Below are positions 32,913 to 46,356 of a DNA stretch of 64,000 bases, piece by piece (position 1 is the stretch's first letter; each line of letters opens with the position of its first letter). The notes beneath the pieces are model-generated. The model saw only the letters and a list, made by a program, of their open reading frames with translations, was not told the DNA's origin and made no database searches. Source of the stretch: Homarus americanus. Its lineage: Eukaryota; Arthropoda; Malacostraca; Decapoda; Nephropidae. The position numbers and the translations under genes are program-made. The stretch spans positions 1,221,120 through 1,285,119 of the forward strand of contig NW_024753828.1 of NCBI RefSeq assembly GCF_018991925.1, written 5' to 3'.

Positions 32913-35900
32913 TGATTCCTCCAGGTGGTCTTTCTCTGACTCTTAGTTCCCCCCCGGCTGGTCCTTCTCTGAGACTTAGTTCCTCCAGCTGGTCCTCTCT
33001 GAGACTCTTAGTTCCTCAGCTGGTCCTTCACTGAGACTTAGTTCCTCCAACTGGCCCCTCTCTGAAACTCTTAGTTCCTTCCAGTTGGTTTCTCCGAGAT
33101 TCATAGTTCCCTCCAGGAGGTCCCTCTGACTCTTAGTTCCCTCCAGCTGGTCCTCCTCTGACTCTCAGTTCCCTCCAGCTGGTCCCTCTTTGAGACTCTT
33201 AGTTCCCTCCAGCTGGTCTCTAAGACTATTAGTTCCCTTCAGTTGGTCCTTCTCTGACTCTTAGTTCCCTCCAGCTCGTTCCTCCCTACGACTCTTAGTT
33301 CCCTCCAGCTTGTTCCTCCTTAAGACTCTTAGTTCCCTCCAGCTTGTTCCTACCTAAGACTCTTAGTTCCCTCCAGCTGGTCCTTCTCTGACTCTTAGTT
33401 CCCTCCAACTGGTCTCTCTCTGAGACTTGGTTCCCTCCAGTTGGTCCCTCTCTGATTCTCATAGTTCCCTTCAGCTGGTCTCTCTTTTGAAACTCTTAGT
33501 TCCCCCCAGTTGATCTCTCTGACACTTTTAGTTCACTCCAGCTGGTCTCTCTCCGAGACTTAAATCCCTCCAGCTGGTCTCTCTCTGACTTTTAGTTCCC
33601 TCCAGCTTTTTCCTCTCTAAGACTTTTAGTTCCCTCCAGCTGGTCTCTCTCTGAGACTTAGTTGCCTCCATCTGGTCCCTCTCTGAGACTCTTAGTTCCC
33701 TCCATTGGTCCTTCTCTGAGACTCTTAGTTCCTTCCAGCTGGTCCTTCTCTGAGACTCTTAGTTCCTTCCAGCTGGTCCTTCTCTGACTCTTAGTTCCCT
33801 CCAGCTTGTTCCTCTCAAAGACTCTTAGTTCCCTCCAGCTTGTTCCTCTCAAAGACTCTTAGTTCCCTCCAGCTTGTTCCTCTCAAAGACTCTTAGTTCC
33901 CTCCAGCTTGTTCCTCTCAAAGACTCTTAGTTCCCTCCAGCTGGTTCTCTCTCTGAGACTTAGTTCAACCCAGTTGGTCCCTCTCTGATACTCATAGTTT
34001 CCTTCTGTTAGTCTCTCTTTTGAAACTCTTAGTTCCCTCCAGCTGGTCCCTCTCCTACTCTTAGTTTCCTCCAGCTGGTCCCTTCTCTGATTCTTAGTTC
34101 GGTCCAGCTTGATCCTCTCTAAGCCCTCTAGTTCCCTCCAGCTGGTCTCTCTCTGAGACACTTAGTTTCCACCAGCTGGTCCCTCTGAGACTCTTCGTTC
34201 CCTCCAGCTGGTCTCTCTGTGACACTTAGTTCCCTCCAGGTTGTCCCTCTCTAAGACCCTTAGATCCCTCTAGATGGTCCCTCTATGAGACTCTTAGTTC
34301 CATCCAGCTGGTTTCTCTCTGAGGCTTAGTTCCTTCCAGGAGACTCTTCGTTACCCCCCCAGCTGTGTCTCTCTGACACTTTTAGTTCCCTCCAGCAGGT
34401 CTCTCTCCGAAACTTAGTTCCTTCCATTTGGTCTCTCTCTTTTGACTCATACTTCATTCCAGCTGGTCTCTCTCTGAGACTCTTAGTTCCCTCCAGCTGA
34501 TTTCTCTGACACATTTAGTTCCTTCTAGCTGGTCCTTTTCTGAGACTTAGTTCAACCAGCTTGTTACTCTTAGTTCTCTCCAGCTGGTCCTTCTGAGACT
34601 CTTAGTTCCCTCCTGCTGGTCCTTCTGAGACTCTTAGTTCTCTCCAACTGGTCCTTCTGAGACTCTTAGTTCTCTCCAACTGGTCCTTCTGAGACTCTTA
34701 GTTTCCTCCTGCTGGTCCTTCTCAGACTCTTAGTTCTCTCCAACTGGTCCTTCTGAGACTCATAATTCCCTCCAGGTTGTCTCTCTCTGACTCTTATTTC
34801 CCTCCAGCTGCTCCTTCTCTGAGACTTAGTTCCCCCAGCTGGTCTCTCTCTGAGACTCTTAGTTTCCTCCAGCTGGTCCTCTTCTGACTCTTGGTTCCTT
34901 CCAGCTTGTTCCTCTCTGAGACTCTTAGTTCCTTCCAGCTGGTCCTTCTCTGAGACTCTTAGTTCCCTCCAGCTGGTTCTCCTCTGACTTTAAGTTCCTT
35001 CCAGCTTGTTTCTCTCTGTGACTATTAGTTCCTTCCAGCTGGTCCCTCCTTGAGACTCTTAGTTCCCTCCAGCTGGTCTCTGAGACTTAGTTCCCTCCAG
35101 CTGGTCCTTCTCTGACTCTTAGTTCCCTCCACCTGATTCTCTCTCTGAGACTTAATTCACTCCAGCTGGTCCCTCTCCAATACTCATAGTTCCCTTCAGC
35201 TCGTCTCTCTCTAGAAACTCGTAGTTCCCTCCTGCTGGTCCATGAGACTCTTAGTTTCCTCCAGCTGGTCCCTCTCTGACTCTTAGTTCCCTCCAGCTTG
35301 TCCCTCTCTAAGCTCCTTAGTTCCCTATCTGAGACTCTTAGTTCCTACCAGCTGGTCTCTCTGAGACTCTTAGTTCCCTACAGCTGGTCTCTCTCTGTGA
35401 CACTTAGTTCCCTCCAGCTTGTCCCTTCTAAGCCCGTAAGAGCCCGCACCGATAGATATAATAGCACCGTTTATTATTATTATTTAGTATTATTTATTAG
35501 TTTTCCAGATGGTTCCTCTCTGAGACTCTTAATTCCATTCAGCTGGTTTCTCTGAGGCTTAATTCCTTCCAGGAGACCCTTAGTTCCCTCCAGCTGATCT
35601 CTCTCCAAGACTTAGTACCCTCCAGCTGGTCTCTCTGAAACTTTGTTCCTTCCATCTGGCCCCTCTCATTTGACTCTTAGTTCCTTCGGGCTGGTATCTT
35701 TGCGAGACTTAGTTCCCTCCAGCTGGTCCTTCTCCGACTCTTTGTTCCCTCCAGCTGGTCTCTCTCCGTGACTCTTAATTCCCTTCAACTGGTCCTTCTC
35801 CGAGACTTAGTTCCCTCCACCTTGTTCCTCTCTAAGATGCTTAGTGCCCTTCAGCTGGTCTCTCTCTGCGACTCTTAGTTCCCACCAGCAGGTCCTTCTC

Positions 35901-37785
35901 AGACTCTTAGTTCCCTCCAGGTTGACCCTCTCTAAGCCCCTTAGTTCCCTCCAGATGGTCCCTCTCTGAGACTCTTAGTTCCATCCAGCTGGTTTCTCTC
36001 TGAGGTTTAGTTCCTTCCAGGAGACTCTTCGTTTCCCCCAGCTATCTCTCTGACACTTTTAGTTCCTCCCAGCAGGTCTCTCTCTTTTGACTCTTACTTC
36101 ATTCCAGCTGGTCTCTCTCTGAGACTCTTAGTTCCCTCCAGCTGATCTCTCTGACACATTTAGTTCCCTCTATGTGGTCCTTTTCTGAGACTTAGTTCCT
36201 TCCAGCTGGTCCTTCTCTAACTCTTAGTTCCCTCAAGCTGGTCCTTCTCTTAGTTCCCTCCAGCTTGTTACTCTGTAAGACTCTTAGTTCCCTCGAGCAC
36301 TTCTCTTTCTGAGACTCTTTGTTCTCTCCAGCTGGTCCTTCCGAGTCTCTTATTTCCCTCCTATTGGTCCTTCTGACTCTTAATTCTCTCCAGCTGAGAC
36401 TCTTAGTTCCCTCCTGCTGGTCCTTCTGAGACTCTTAATTCGCTCCAGGTTGTCTCTCTCTGACTCTTAGTTCCTTCCAGCTTGTTCCTCTCTGAGACTC
36501 TTAGTTCCTTCCAGCTGGTTCCTCTCTGAGACTCTTAGTTCCCTCCAGCTGGTCCTCCTCTGACTCTTAGTTCTTTCCAGCTTGTTTCTCTCTGAGACTC
36601 TTAGTTCCTTCCAGCTGGTCTCTCCTTGAGACTCTTAGTTCCCTCCAGCTGGTCTTTCTGAGACTTATATCCCTCCAGCTGGTCCTTCTCTGACTCTTAG
36701 TTCCCTCCACCTGGGTCTCTCTCTGAGACTTAATTCACTCCAGCTGGTCCCTCTCCAATACTCATAGTTCCCATCAGCGGGTCTCTCTTTAGAAACTCTT
36801 AGTTCCCTCCAGCTGGTCCTTCTCTGAGACTCTTAGTTCCCTCCAGCTTGTCTCTCTCTAAGCTCCTTAGTTCCCTCTCTGAGACTCTTAGTTCCATCCA
36901 GCTGGTTTCTCTCTGAGGCTTAGTTCCTTCCAGGAGACTCTTCGTTCCCCCCAGCTGTCTCTCTGACACTTTTAGTTCCTCCCAGCAGGTCTCTCTCTTT
37001 TGACTCTTACTTCATTCCAACTGGTCTCTCTCTGAGACTCTTAGTTCCCTCCAGCTGATCTCTCTGACACATTTAGTTCCCTCTAGGTGGTCCTTTTCTG
37101 AGACTTAGTTCCTTCCAGCTGGTCCGACTCTAACTCTTAGTTCCCTCAAGCTGGTCCTTCTCTTAGTTCCCTCCAGCTTGTCCCTCTCTAAGCCCCTTAG
37201 TTTTCCAGATGGTTCCTCTCTGAGTCTCTTAGTTCCATTCAGCTGGTTTCTCTGAGGCTTAGTTCCTTCCAGGAGACCCTAGGTTCCCTCCAGCTGATCT
37301 CTCTCCAAGACTTAACTCCCTCCAGCTGGTCTCTCTGAAACTCTTTGTTCCTTCCATCTGGTCCCTCTCATTTGACTTTTAGTTCCCTTGGGCTGGTATC
37401 TTTGCGAGACTTAGTTCCCTCCAGCTGGTCGTTTTCTGACTCTTAGTTCCCTCGGGCTGGTCTCTATGAGACTATTAATTCCCTTCAGCTGGTCCTTCTC
37501 CGAGACTTAGTTCCCTCCAGCTTGTTCCTCTCTAAGATGCTTAGTTCCCTCCAGTTGGTCTCTCTCTGAAACTCTTAGTTCCCTCCAGCTGGTCCTTCTC
37601 CGACTCTTAGTTCCCTCCAGCTGGTCCTTCTCTTACTCTTAGTTCCCTCCAGCTGGTTATGTCTGAGACTTAGTTCAAGCCAGCTGGTCCGTCTCCGAGA
37701 CTCATAGTTCCCTTCAGCTGGTTTCTCTTTTGAAACTCTTAGTTCCCTCCTGCTGGTCCCTCTGTGAGACTCTTAGTTCTCTCCG
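32913..37785. repeat. 34-bp satellite array, main part
   Basis: About 140 units near 34 bp, consensus CTCTTAGTTCCCTCCAGCTG followed by GTCCYTCTCTGAGA, with many 1-4 bp length variants. Four almost identical units sit at 33795-33930, suggesting recent local amplification. A longer motif set containing TTCCATCCAGCTGG, GAGGCTTAGTTCCTTCCAGG and GACTCTTACTTCATTCCA recurs near 34298, 35979 and 36891, which is higher-order structure. Minus-strand open frames (EGTKSLRE-type) are artefacts of the repeat. Confidence 0.95.
35436..35505. repeat. Short non-satellite insert with TTA triplets
   Basis: AGCACCGTTTATTATTATTATT resembles the end of the I-like LINE tail, so this may be a very short LINE tail insertion in the satellite. 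Confidence 0.35.
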
Positions 37786-38524
37786 GCGTCATGGTGTAAT
37801 TTTCCATTTTTTGTGGACGTGAGACTAACACTCAGACGAGCGGTTTGATTGTAATTAAACAGACAACATATGGTTACTGCAGATTTTTCGGAGTTGTATT
37901 TATGATTAATAAATAATTTCTTTACATATAAAGCACGTACACACATCAATTTAGTGTCACACGATCAGTTTTTCACTGTTTTACCCTGCAATTTCCTGCA
38001 TCCTTCTTGCCCTGCAGACTACAAGTGAGTTATGATAATAGATAGAGAAAAATTAAAAAATATATAACAATACTTACATTTAAAATAGAAAGCTGTTGCC
38101 TCTTTTAAAATACCTACTATAATGATAAGAACATGTGGAAAATATGAACAATAACAAACAACTCCTGTGTGAGCTATCTCCTTCATTAGTTCCATTTTCA
38201 CTAATAACATTTGAAGTATGTCTGGCAGATGTGTGTGTTTTGGTATAGCTTGTATAGTAGAGAAAACGGGAGTTACATGTCCTTATTTCTGCCTTGCAGA
38301 AGCTTACCAGACCTCTGCAGCCACCATATGTTACGAAGAAAAGTCAGTCATTTTAAATAGAGGTGTGGACTTCGCAACTCTGAACTACTTAAGTGCTTAT
38401 GAAGTTCATAACCCATTAGTGGTGAATCTGGGCCCTGTACTGTATATACTGTATTCACCAACAGATGCTGTCATCTTGAGCCTACAGTAGGCACTGTTCA
38501 CTCTGCTGAATGTACAGTACAATA
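37786..38524. other. Unassigned AT-rich stretch
   Basis: Between the satellite and the Tigger element. The open frames at 38019 and 38218 show no recognisable motif. Confidence 0.5.
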
Positions 38525-40715
38525 CAGTCATGAGCCGGTTAACGTCCTAGATACGTTCTTGGAAACGTGACGTTAACCGAATTGGACGTTGTCTGATCAT
38601 CACATACTGTAGTAAACTTTGTATTTATACTTACGTATATGTGGAATATTGCAGTGTACGGTACATTTACTTGTACTGTACTGTACAATATTGACTAAAT
38701 TCACTAGATAACGTACACAACTAATGAAACACAGAGGTTAGGAAGGCTAATAAAATAACATAAGGTTTACAATTGCTAATATATTGTAGTAAAAAAATAC
38801 AGGTATAATATATACAGTAAAACAGGTACAGTGCAGTATAGTAAAGTAAAATTAAGCACTACACTGTTCACTGATTGAGAAGTAAATGCAGTATCGTATC
38901 CTTAAATCGTATGGACTTTTCTTACGTTTTACTTTGAAAATAAAATTTTACATTTCACTTATTTAACTTAAGTACAGTATACAATTTACATATACATTAC
39001 ACAATTTTTAAGCCATTCCTGGATCATCAACATCACTGTCACTGCTATCAATTTGATACACAGTTTCCTCAGTTGCAGCTTCAATGACGATATCATCTGT
39101 AGCGTGTGAAGGGCCTGGCTGAGGTTCGTCGTGGGGATGACTTGTTTTCTTGATGAAAATGTCGAGCGTTGTTTGTTTTGTCAGCTGTTTCTTCTCCTCG
39201 TAGATTTGACGATATGCGGCAAACACTGCATGTGCATTCCTCTCTATGAGTGAGAAGCGTTCAGTGTTGGGGTCCATCTCTTCGGCACTTTTCAGCAGTG
39301 TTAAGGTATCTATTCCACCTCACTTTCCTTTTCCCTTGCCTCTTCTTCAGCTATTCGATGTTCCTGTAACTCTAACAACTCTTCGTTGGTTAGTTCTTCG
39401 GGAACAACGTCTAGCAGTTCTTTTATATTGTCGTCGTCCACGCCGAAGTTCAGCTCGTTTGCCATGTTCACAAGATTTTTCGTAATTTTCTCAAGCTCTG
39501 TGACCGTCTCAAAATCCCTGAAATCATGTACATATCTCTTTCAGACTTTTTTCCACACTCCGTTCATACATTGCCTTGTGACATCATCCCAGGCCCAAGC
39601 AATGTTCTTGATGCAATGGTACATGTTGTATTCTTTCCAAAACTCCTTCAGTGTCTTCGTGCCATCCTCAGTTGCAGAAATAGCCATTGCAAAGGTCCTC
39701 CTGAGATAGTAGGACTTGAAAGTTGCTATAGCCCCTTGATCCATCGGCTGAATCAAAGAGGTGGTATTCAGCGGCAGGAAAACCACTTTGATGTTGGGGT
39801 GGAGGTCACCAATGAAGGGGGGTGACCTGGAGCATTGTCCAAAATCAACAAAATTTTTAACTCTATCCCTTCTTCCATGCAGTATCTTTCGAGGTCACTA
39901 GCATAGCAGTTGAGAAGGGCATCCTGGAACAATGCTGGCGTCATCCATGACTTTTTGGTTGGCTCTATAATACACTGGTAACGTATGTTTGTTGACTTTT
40001 TTAAAAGCCCTGGGGTTCTCGCTATGCCACACCACAAAAGGTTTCAACTTGAATCTGGCAACACTCCCCCCCCAACATCACAGTCACTCGGTCCTTGAAT
40101 GCCTTAAAGCCTGGCATTGACTTGGCCTCCTTGTGTATGAATGACCTTTCAGGCATCCTCTTCCAAAACAAGGAGGTTTTGTCCATATATTATTTGTTGG
40201 AGCAAATATCCTCCCTCGACGATATGGTTGTCCAAGGTTTCGATGAATTCCGCCGCTCCTGCAGAATCCGCGCTCGCCGACTCGCCGCTGACCTTGATGT
40301 TATGAAGCCCATAGCGATGTTTGAAGCACTTAAACCAGCCAGAGCTTGCGGAAAACTCTCTGTCGTAATCGGCTCCTGCTTGTTGCTTCAACATCTCGAA
40401 CAAACTTTTTGCTTTGGCCATGATGGTTAGCGTGCTGAGTGGGACTCACTTTTGAGTCTGGTCTTCAATCCAGGTCATCAGCATCTTTTCCATATTCGAT
40501 ATCGCCCCCTCTCGAAACTTGGTCAATCTTGTTGCCTTCTGTGAAGCCGATCCTTTTACCGCTTCAAGAATCTTCTCTCTGCATGCGTGACCGCGCCCGC
40601 TCTAAGGCCACTTACGTCCGCTATGTCCCGTTATCTGAATGGGCTTTTTTTTTCAAATAATATTTTCACGGGCCACGGATGTATATGCGATCGGACGTTA
40701 ACCGGCGCATGACTG
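38525..40715 (-). mobile_element. Tigger-like (Tc1/mariner) DNA transposon, inactive
   Basis: Complete from end to end: CAGTCATGAGCCGGTTAACG at 38525 is matched by an inverted CGTTAACCGGCGCATGACTG ending at 40715, with TA on both sides. The minus strand codes a pogo/Tigger transposase. 40421-40149: a CENP-B-type helix-turn-helix (SGWFKCFKHRYGLHNIKVSG). In another frame MDKTSLFWKRMPER carries the first catalytic aspartate. 40037-39768: LLILDNAPGHP, second aspartate. 39786-39541: PLNTTSLIQPMDQGAI, third aspartate, then WAWDDVT. 39277-39008: an acidic C-terminal tail ending DDPGMA. All three catalytic residues survive but at least three frameshifts separate them. Confidence 0.95.
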
Positions 40716-41511
40716 TATATGAAATCACTTTTTATATCTTAAAACACTTGCAATGGAGGTGGGGTGTGGAATTAGTGATCTCATGTTACTGATCTTCTGA
40801 TGCATCGCCAGGTCACCCATTATCAGGGTAGATGATTAGTGGGTTGCATGACCTGAAGATGTCTTGAATAAAGATGAGAGTTAAGGTGCTCCAGTGTTTC
40901 CCACTTATTGAACAGCACAGCACAAAAGTAAATTGTACACAAAAACAGCAGCAGCAGCAAGTGAGGGATCAACCTTCTATAATGGCAGCAGAATATGAAC
41001 TAGGCAATCTAAGCAGCTAGGCCACCCACGCTCCTGGCACATGAGGATACGTTGGAGAATGATGCAATCTCTGGGAACTCCCGGAAATTTTCACCTAGGC
41101 CCGAAATGGATAGGTTTGGAAAGATTTTCTTGGATTTTTTTTCAGAAAATGCATCTGATTTTCATCCTCGGAAACTTGTTTGCAAACTCGGAATGGAGAG
41201 AGTTTTCCCAGACTTTATCCGGCCCGATTTAAATTCCGGATATTGGAGAGTTCCAGGATCAGGGATTCAGCCTAGCGGGGAGATTATGTAACTTTATCAT
41301 TTTTTATGTCTTAACACAGCTTTAACACAGTAATCTTGGTTGGTTGTGTCCTGGTACAGTATAGTCGTGATGTTTCATGAGATAGGGACCGAGAATATTC
41401 GCAAGGCATTGTGACATTGATTTATATGTAAATAAGAGGTTTGGGATCAGAGGCCCAAAAATATATACATCATAAAAAAAAAAAAAAAAAAAGATTCTAA
41501 AAACAAAAATA
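40716..41511. other. Unassigned stretch before gap
   Basis: Two overlapping frames at 41041-41291 have no recognisable domain. An A-run lies at 41474-41492. Ends at the second 100-N gap. Confidence 0.5.
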
Positions 41512-41611
41512 NNNNNNNNNNNNNNNNNNNNNNNNNNNNNNNNNNNNNNNNNNNNNNNNNNNNNNNNNNNNNNNNNNNNNNNNNNNNNNNNNNNNNNNNN
41601 NNNNNNNNNNN
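41512..41611. other. Assembly gap (100 N)
   Basis: Exactly 100 N. Confidence 1.
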
Positions 41612-41760
41612 AAAACGTGTGTCTGGAAAAAGTGGAGTTTGGGGGTCGGCCCAGTCTCTATTTCAATTAATCCCATATGTTATGTTGTTCACTTTATGCG
41701 TTTCTCGCTTTACGCGGGCCTCCGTGGGTTCAATTGACAGCGTAAAGCGAGGTTTCACTG
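41612..41760. repeat. End of a CAGTCAACCCTCACTTTACG-family MITE
   Basis: Matches the reverse complement of about 62821-62965 and ends TTTCACTG before TATATA. The rest of the element is lost in the gap. Confidence 0.8.
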
Positions 41761-42691
41761 TATATAGACTACTGTCAGGTACTGCATAACTCTCCACACA
41801 CCCCACTAAATGTGTGTTGCCTTAACATATGCTGTACTGCAACTGTATCCAGTGTCCACCTGACTCTCATGCTAAGAATCAGGGAATCAGAGTCTGTCCA
41901 AACCCATCATCATACCAGGAAAAGGATGTAAAGATTTGTTTAAAAAATTTCGTTAGCACATCAGCTTAGCATTGATATAAAGGTCAAAGAAGAAATAATG
42001 AAAGATGATAATATCTATCAGTTCAGTTTATTAAATTTCAGGGGAAAAAATAAATAAATTGTGAAGTGGTTCCTGTTATTGAGTGGAGCTGCCATCCTGC
42101 AGTATAAAGAGCTTTATATTACATAGTTACAGTAGGAGAAATAACCTGTGGTTAACTAAACTATACATAACATGGATAAAAACTAATAAACAGTATTCAT
42201 TGCAGTAAGAAAAAATAAGATCATATTCTCGTTCTAAAGTCTTGATAGTACTGTATACTTTGTACTAACAATTGTTAAAGTATTTAAAAAAATAAGGTTG
42301 TGGAGCACCATAACAGGAGGAGGAGCATGTACTGTACACTTCAGGGACCAGGTCGTGTATACTATGCATCAACATTTCTGATAATCTCCTACATGCAACA
42401 CAAAAACCATGTAACACATGTCACAAGATGGTAACACTTATTCAAAGCAATAAAATTTTCCATACAAAAGTAATAGCATCTCTTATAACACAATTTTCAG
42501 AAATCATACTATATCATTAGGTTGCAAAGTAACAGCTTTAAGGCTTTCTCTAGATATCCAACCGATTCAAAAATATTTATCACATTAAAACTTGACTAGG
42601 CTTAAGTCTTCATGCTCAGAGTCTTACTGAAGAAGTACTTACCTCTCAAATCAGCAGCCAATTATTAAACCCGAGCTGTGCAGTGACACAA

Positions 42692-43105
42692 TCATTCACA
42701 TTTATCACCTTTACCATCAAAAATTTGTGGCTGCTTGAAAGGAGCTTGGAAAAGCTTACGAGCCCCTACAGTAGGCGGCGAATGAAGTCTCCGCAGGGAG
42801 GACGGTGTTCTGTACTGTCCCAGGACCTTAAGTTTACTGCGTATTTCCTGTGATCGTTGCTGCAACCGCTTCATTTTAGGGTTTATAGTGTCCTCACCAT
42901 TTACAGCACAGAGAGGCTTCTGATCTGTTGTGCCGTCCCGCTCTGCTTGTTTGGAAATATCAGTGCTCTCGTGATGTACTAATTCCTGGTCACCTATATT
43001 TCCTTGTAAACATTTAGCTGCAGAAGTAGGTTCAGCGAGAAATGCACGACTATCAAATTGTCCGTCTAGTTTCATATCGCCCTCATACAAAAAACTCTTC
43101 ATGTC
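42692..43105 (-). CDS. BRCA2: BRCA2 homologue, terminal coding exon
   Basis: Last exon, 137 codons plus TGA. The acceptor reads TTTGATTTGCAG before GACATG, and the exon starts in phase 0, matching the end of the 49623-49805 exon. It opens DMKSFLYEGDMKLDG and continues as a polar, low-complexity tail. Near the end, KMKRLQQRSQEIRSKLKVL precedes PPTVGARKLFQAPF, reminiscent of the vertebrate BRCA2 C-terminus (basic stretch, then a proline-rich segment with A-x-K-x-F-Q). That resemblance is weaker than for the OB-fold exons; assignment rests on splice phase and order. A possible polyadenylation signal (AATAAA on this strand) lies at 42027-42032. Confidence 0.75.
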   Translation of the reverse strand, partial: DMKSFLYEGDMKLDGQFDSRAFLAEPTSAAKCLQGNIGDQELVHHESTDISKQAERDGTTDQKPLCAVNGEDTINPKMKRLQQRSQEIRSKLKVLGQYRTPSSLRRLHSPPTVGARKLFQAPFKQPQIFDGKGDKCE

Positions 43106-44714
43106 CTGCAAATCAAAGGAAGCATTAATGAGGTTATAACTACAGTAGAACATCAATTTAAAGTAATTCAATTTAAGATCATTGATTTAAAGTAACACCC
43201 ACAATAAAGGACAATGTTTTAATTTAAAGCGAGTCTTTCCTATTTTGTGCGAGTCAATCTGGCACATCATATTTAAAATTTTGTGCCTAATGTTTCTCTG
43301 GGCACGTCACACTGCCCTAAGGGCAAAGCTGTACTGTACATGTACTCAAAATAATGTACTAAATGATTACCGTATATCTCGGCTTATAAGAGGAATTTGA
43401 ACATTAAAAAAATCTGCCCAAAGTTAGGGGGTCGTCTAAACCACCAAGTATAAAATTCTTACCTCTTAAATATTGTGGTTTAGTTTGTCAAGAGTGGTGA
43501 TGGAAACATCGTAAGCCACTCACAAGGTCTTACCACTAATTATTTTATACTGAAACTTACGTTTGGCAAGCTGGATTCAAATTAAGATTCCCGGTATATT
43601 AAAATAATAAAAATGTATTATAAACCTGTCTAACATACCATAAAAGAGAATTATACCCCTGTAATAAACACAGCTATCATCACACACCCCTCCCCACGCA
43701 CCCCCCCATTTGCCAGTGAGGAGACAAGAAAGGGAAAGTGACCGCGAGATTGGGCTATTTTTAGCCGTGGAGGTGGTCAGTAATGCATATCGGTATATTT
43801 ACTGATAATAATACTTAAAATTTATTTTTTTACAAGGAATATTCAGTAAATGACTTCATTAATTCTTGAAACTACTGACAGTTAAATACAGACGCTTAAG
43901 TGACGTCACTAGTGTTTACACTACACCAGCTGGTAACATTTGATGCCATTACTTGAAGTGAATTGGCCTTATTTAAAGTAACTAACCATAAATAAATACA
44001 AAAAGTACAAAAAAGATCAAAAGTGAGAAATAATATACTGCATGTATGTTGTGTTGTCAAAGTTAGAGGAACAATTCAAACTGCAATTGTGTGTAAATGA
44101 GGCAGAAAGTCAGGTCAGCGCTGAACCTGGGACTTGGTCACAATTTTCGTGATGCCATATGGCAGCAGGGTCTACCATTAGACAACACATTATGCTTCCA
44201 ATATCTACCCAGGCGGTAGTATCTACCTGTTTGGTAGCTGCCTACTACCTACAAAATTTTTAGTAATATTACTTTGATACATGATAAATTAGACAATGAA
44301 AATAAACATCAAATTTAATTACCAAGACGCTTCCCATTGGCAGCTGTAAGAAGAGGGGGGGATGGGCTATTTTTATCCCGTCTTTGTGTCTGAAGTGGCC
44401 AGTAATACCATATATTTACTGATCATAATATTTACGGTATCTATAAATAATTAATTTAAAATATATTTTTTACATAGAATATTCAGTAAATGACTTTTAA
44501 ATAAATAAACAAATAATTCGGTAAATCTATTTCAAGTAAGTGGAAAATAAGTAAACAAATGTTATTTACCACCACCCCTTCCCTCTGGCTCAGGGTGAGA
44601 TGGAGGGGAGATAAAGAAGGCTATTTATAGCCCGTCTTTGTGTCTGAAGTGACCAGTACTTTAATGCACCATAAATAATTCATTTAACATTTATTTTTTT
44701 TACATATATTTTGT

Positions 44715-45170
<456 letters not shown>

Positions 45171-46176
45171 CAGTCAACCCCTCACTACGGTCACATTTTC
45201 CGTTTCCCGCGTTGCAACGGTGCCTGCCAGAACTTAGGATGCTCACATTTCGCGGTGGGTGTGCCCCTTTACCCCGCAGTGAAGTATAATTTTTTAATTT
45301 AGCTCATGAAATTCACTTTTAAATTATCCGGCCAGAATATAATTTACATTGCTGGGAATTTAACACAATTTGATGATCATTTTGAATATAAACATCATAG
45401 ATTTTTGCATTGGACATACAAATTTTAGATATAATGTTTACTCTTGAGTAAATATGTTATCTTTTGTGCAAATATATGATATTGCCTTTCAAAATATTCC
45501 CTGATCTTACAAGGAATCCAGCAATGTCAATTATAATATCTAACTAGTCTGATTTATTATTTATTACTAAAAAGGTAAACAGTCTGGTATTCACACATTT
45601 ATCTAGTAGGGGCGTTGGTGGGGGTGGGGGGGGAGGGAGGAGGAGGGACCGACGACCGCGACCATCTGTTACCGTGTGAAGAATATTTATTTTATTAACT
45701 GAAGATTTTATTTTAGCTCACCAAATTCATACAAATTACCCGGCCAAGAATATAATTTACATTGCTGGAATTCTTACAATTTGGTGATCATTTTGAATAT
45801 AAACATCATATATTTTGCATTAGACATAAAATTTTTAGATAAAATGCTTAATCTGAGTATGTTATGTTTTGTGGCAAAATATATGGCAGTTATATTCAAA
45901 TATTCCTAGTTTTACAAGGAATCAGCAATGTCAATATATTATCTAACTTAATCTGAGGTATTATTTAATACAAAATGTTAAAATCTAAATTTTTTCACCC
46001 CAACGTCTCTTGAAGGGAGGATTGGTGGGGGTAGGGTTGAGACTGACTTGTAGCGGTTGAAAGAAAGAGGAGGCAAGGTAAGTACTTTGATTGACAGATA
46101 GTGTAAGTGAAGAAAATATTTTTTTTTTTGTTAACTGAAGATATTTAGGTTACATTAACTAAAGTGAGGTTAACTG
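45171..46176. mobile_element. CAGTCAACC-family MITE
   Basis: Starts CAGTCAACCCCTCAC and ends AAAGTGAGGTTAACTG. It is an inverted copy relative to 62821-63973: ATTATCCGGCCAGAATATAA and the G-rich stretch at 45607-45640 have reverse complements there. Two internal copies of a ~300-bp segment (45281 and 45715 onward), as in the other copy. No coding. Confidence 0.85.
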
Positions 46177-46205
46177 TATATATGTAATGTATGTATGTAT
46201 GTATG

Positions 46206-46270
46206 TAATAATAATAATAAACAGTTTATTGAAGTTCTGCAGCCCAAGGCTGAAAATATACATTGGACAT
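46206..46270 (-). repeat. I-like LINE tail relic
   Basis: AATAATAATAATAAACAGTTTATTGAA then GCAGCCCAAGGCTGAAAATATA resembles the 3' end of the I-like LINE (28850-28915) in the same orientation. Diverged. Confidence 0.6.
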
Positions 46271-46356
46271 AAATGACTTATATTACATTGGTGGTTTAAC
46301 CAAAGCATTGAAGGTAAAGGAACATACAGTGAACATTCAGATTAATGTAGGAACAG

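Noticed and set aside
33658..34514. Repetitive frames with EGTKSLRE-like peptides
   Set aside because: Minus-strand reading of the 34-bp satellite; the frame changes with every unit because 34 is not divisible by three.
41041..41291. Two overlapping 63-79 codon frames
   Set aside because: No domain, no splice structure and no second copy in the window.
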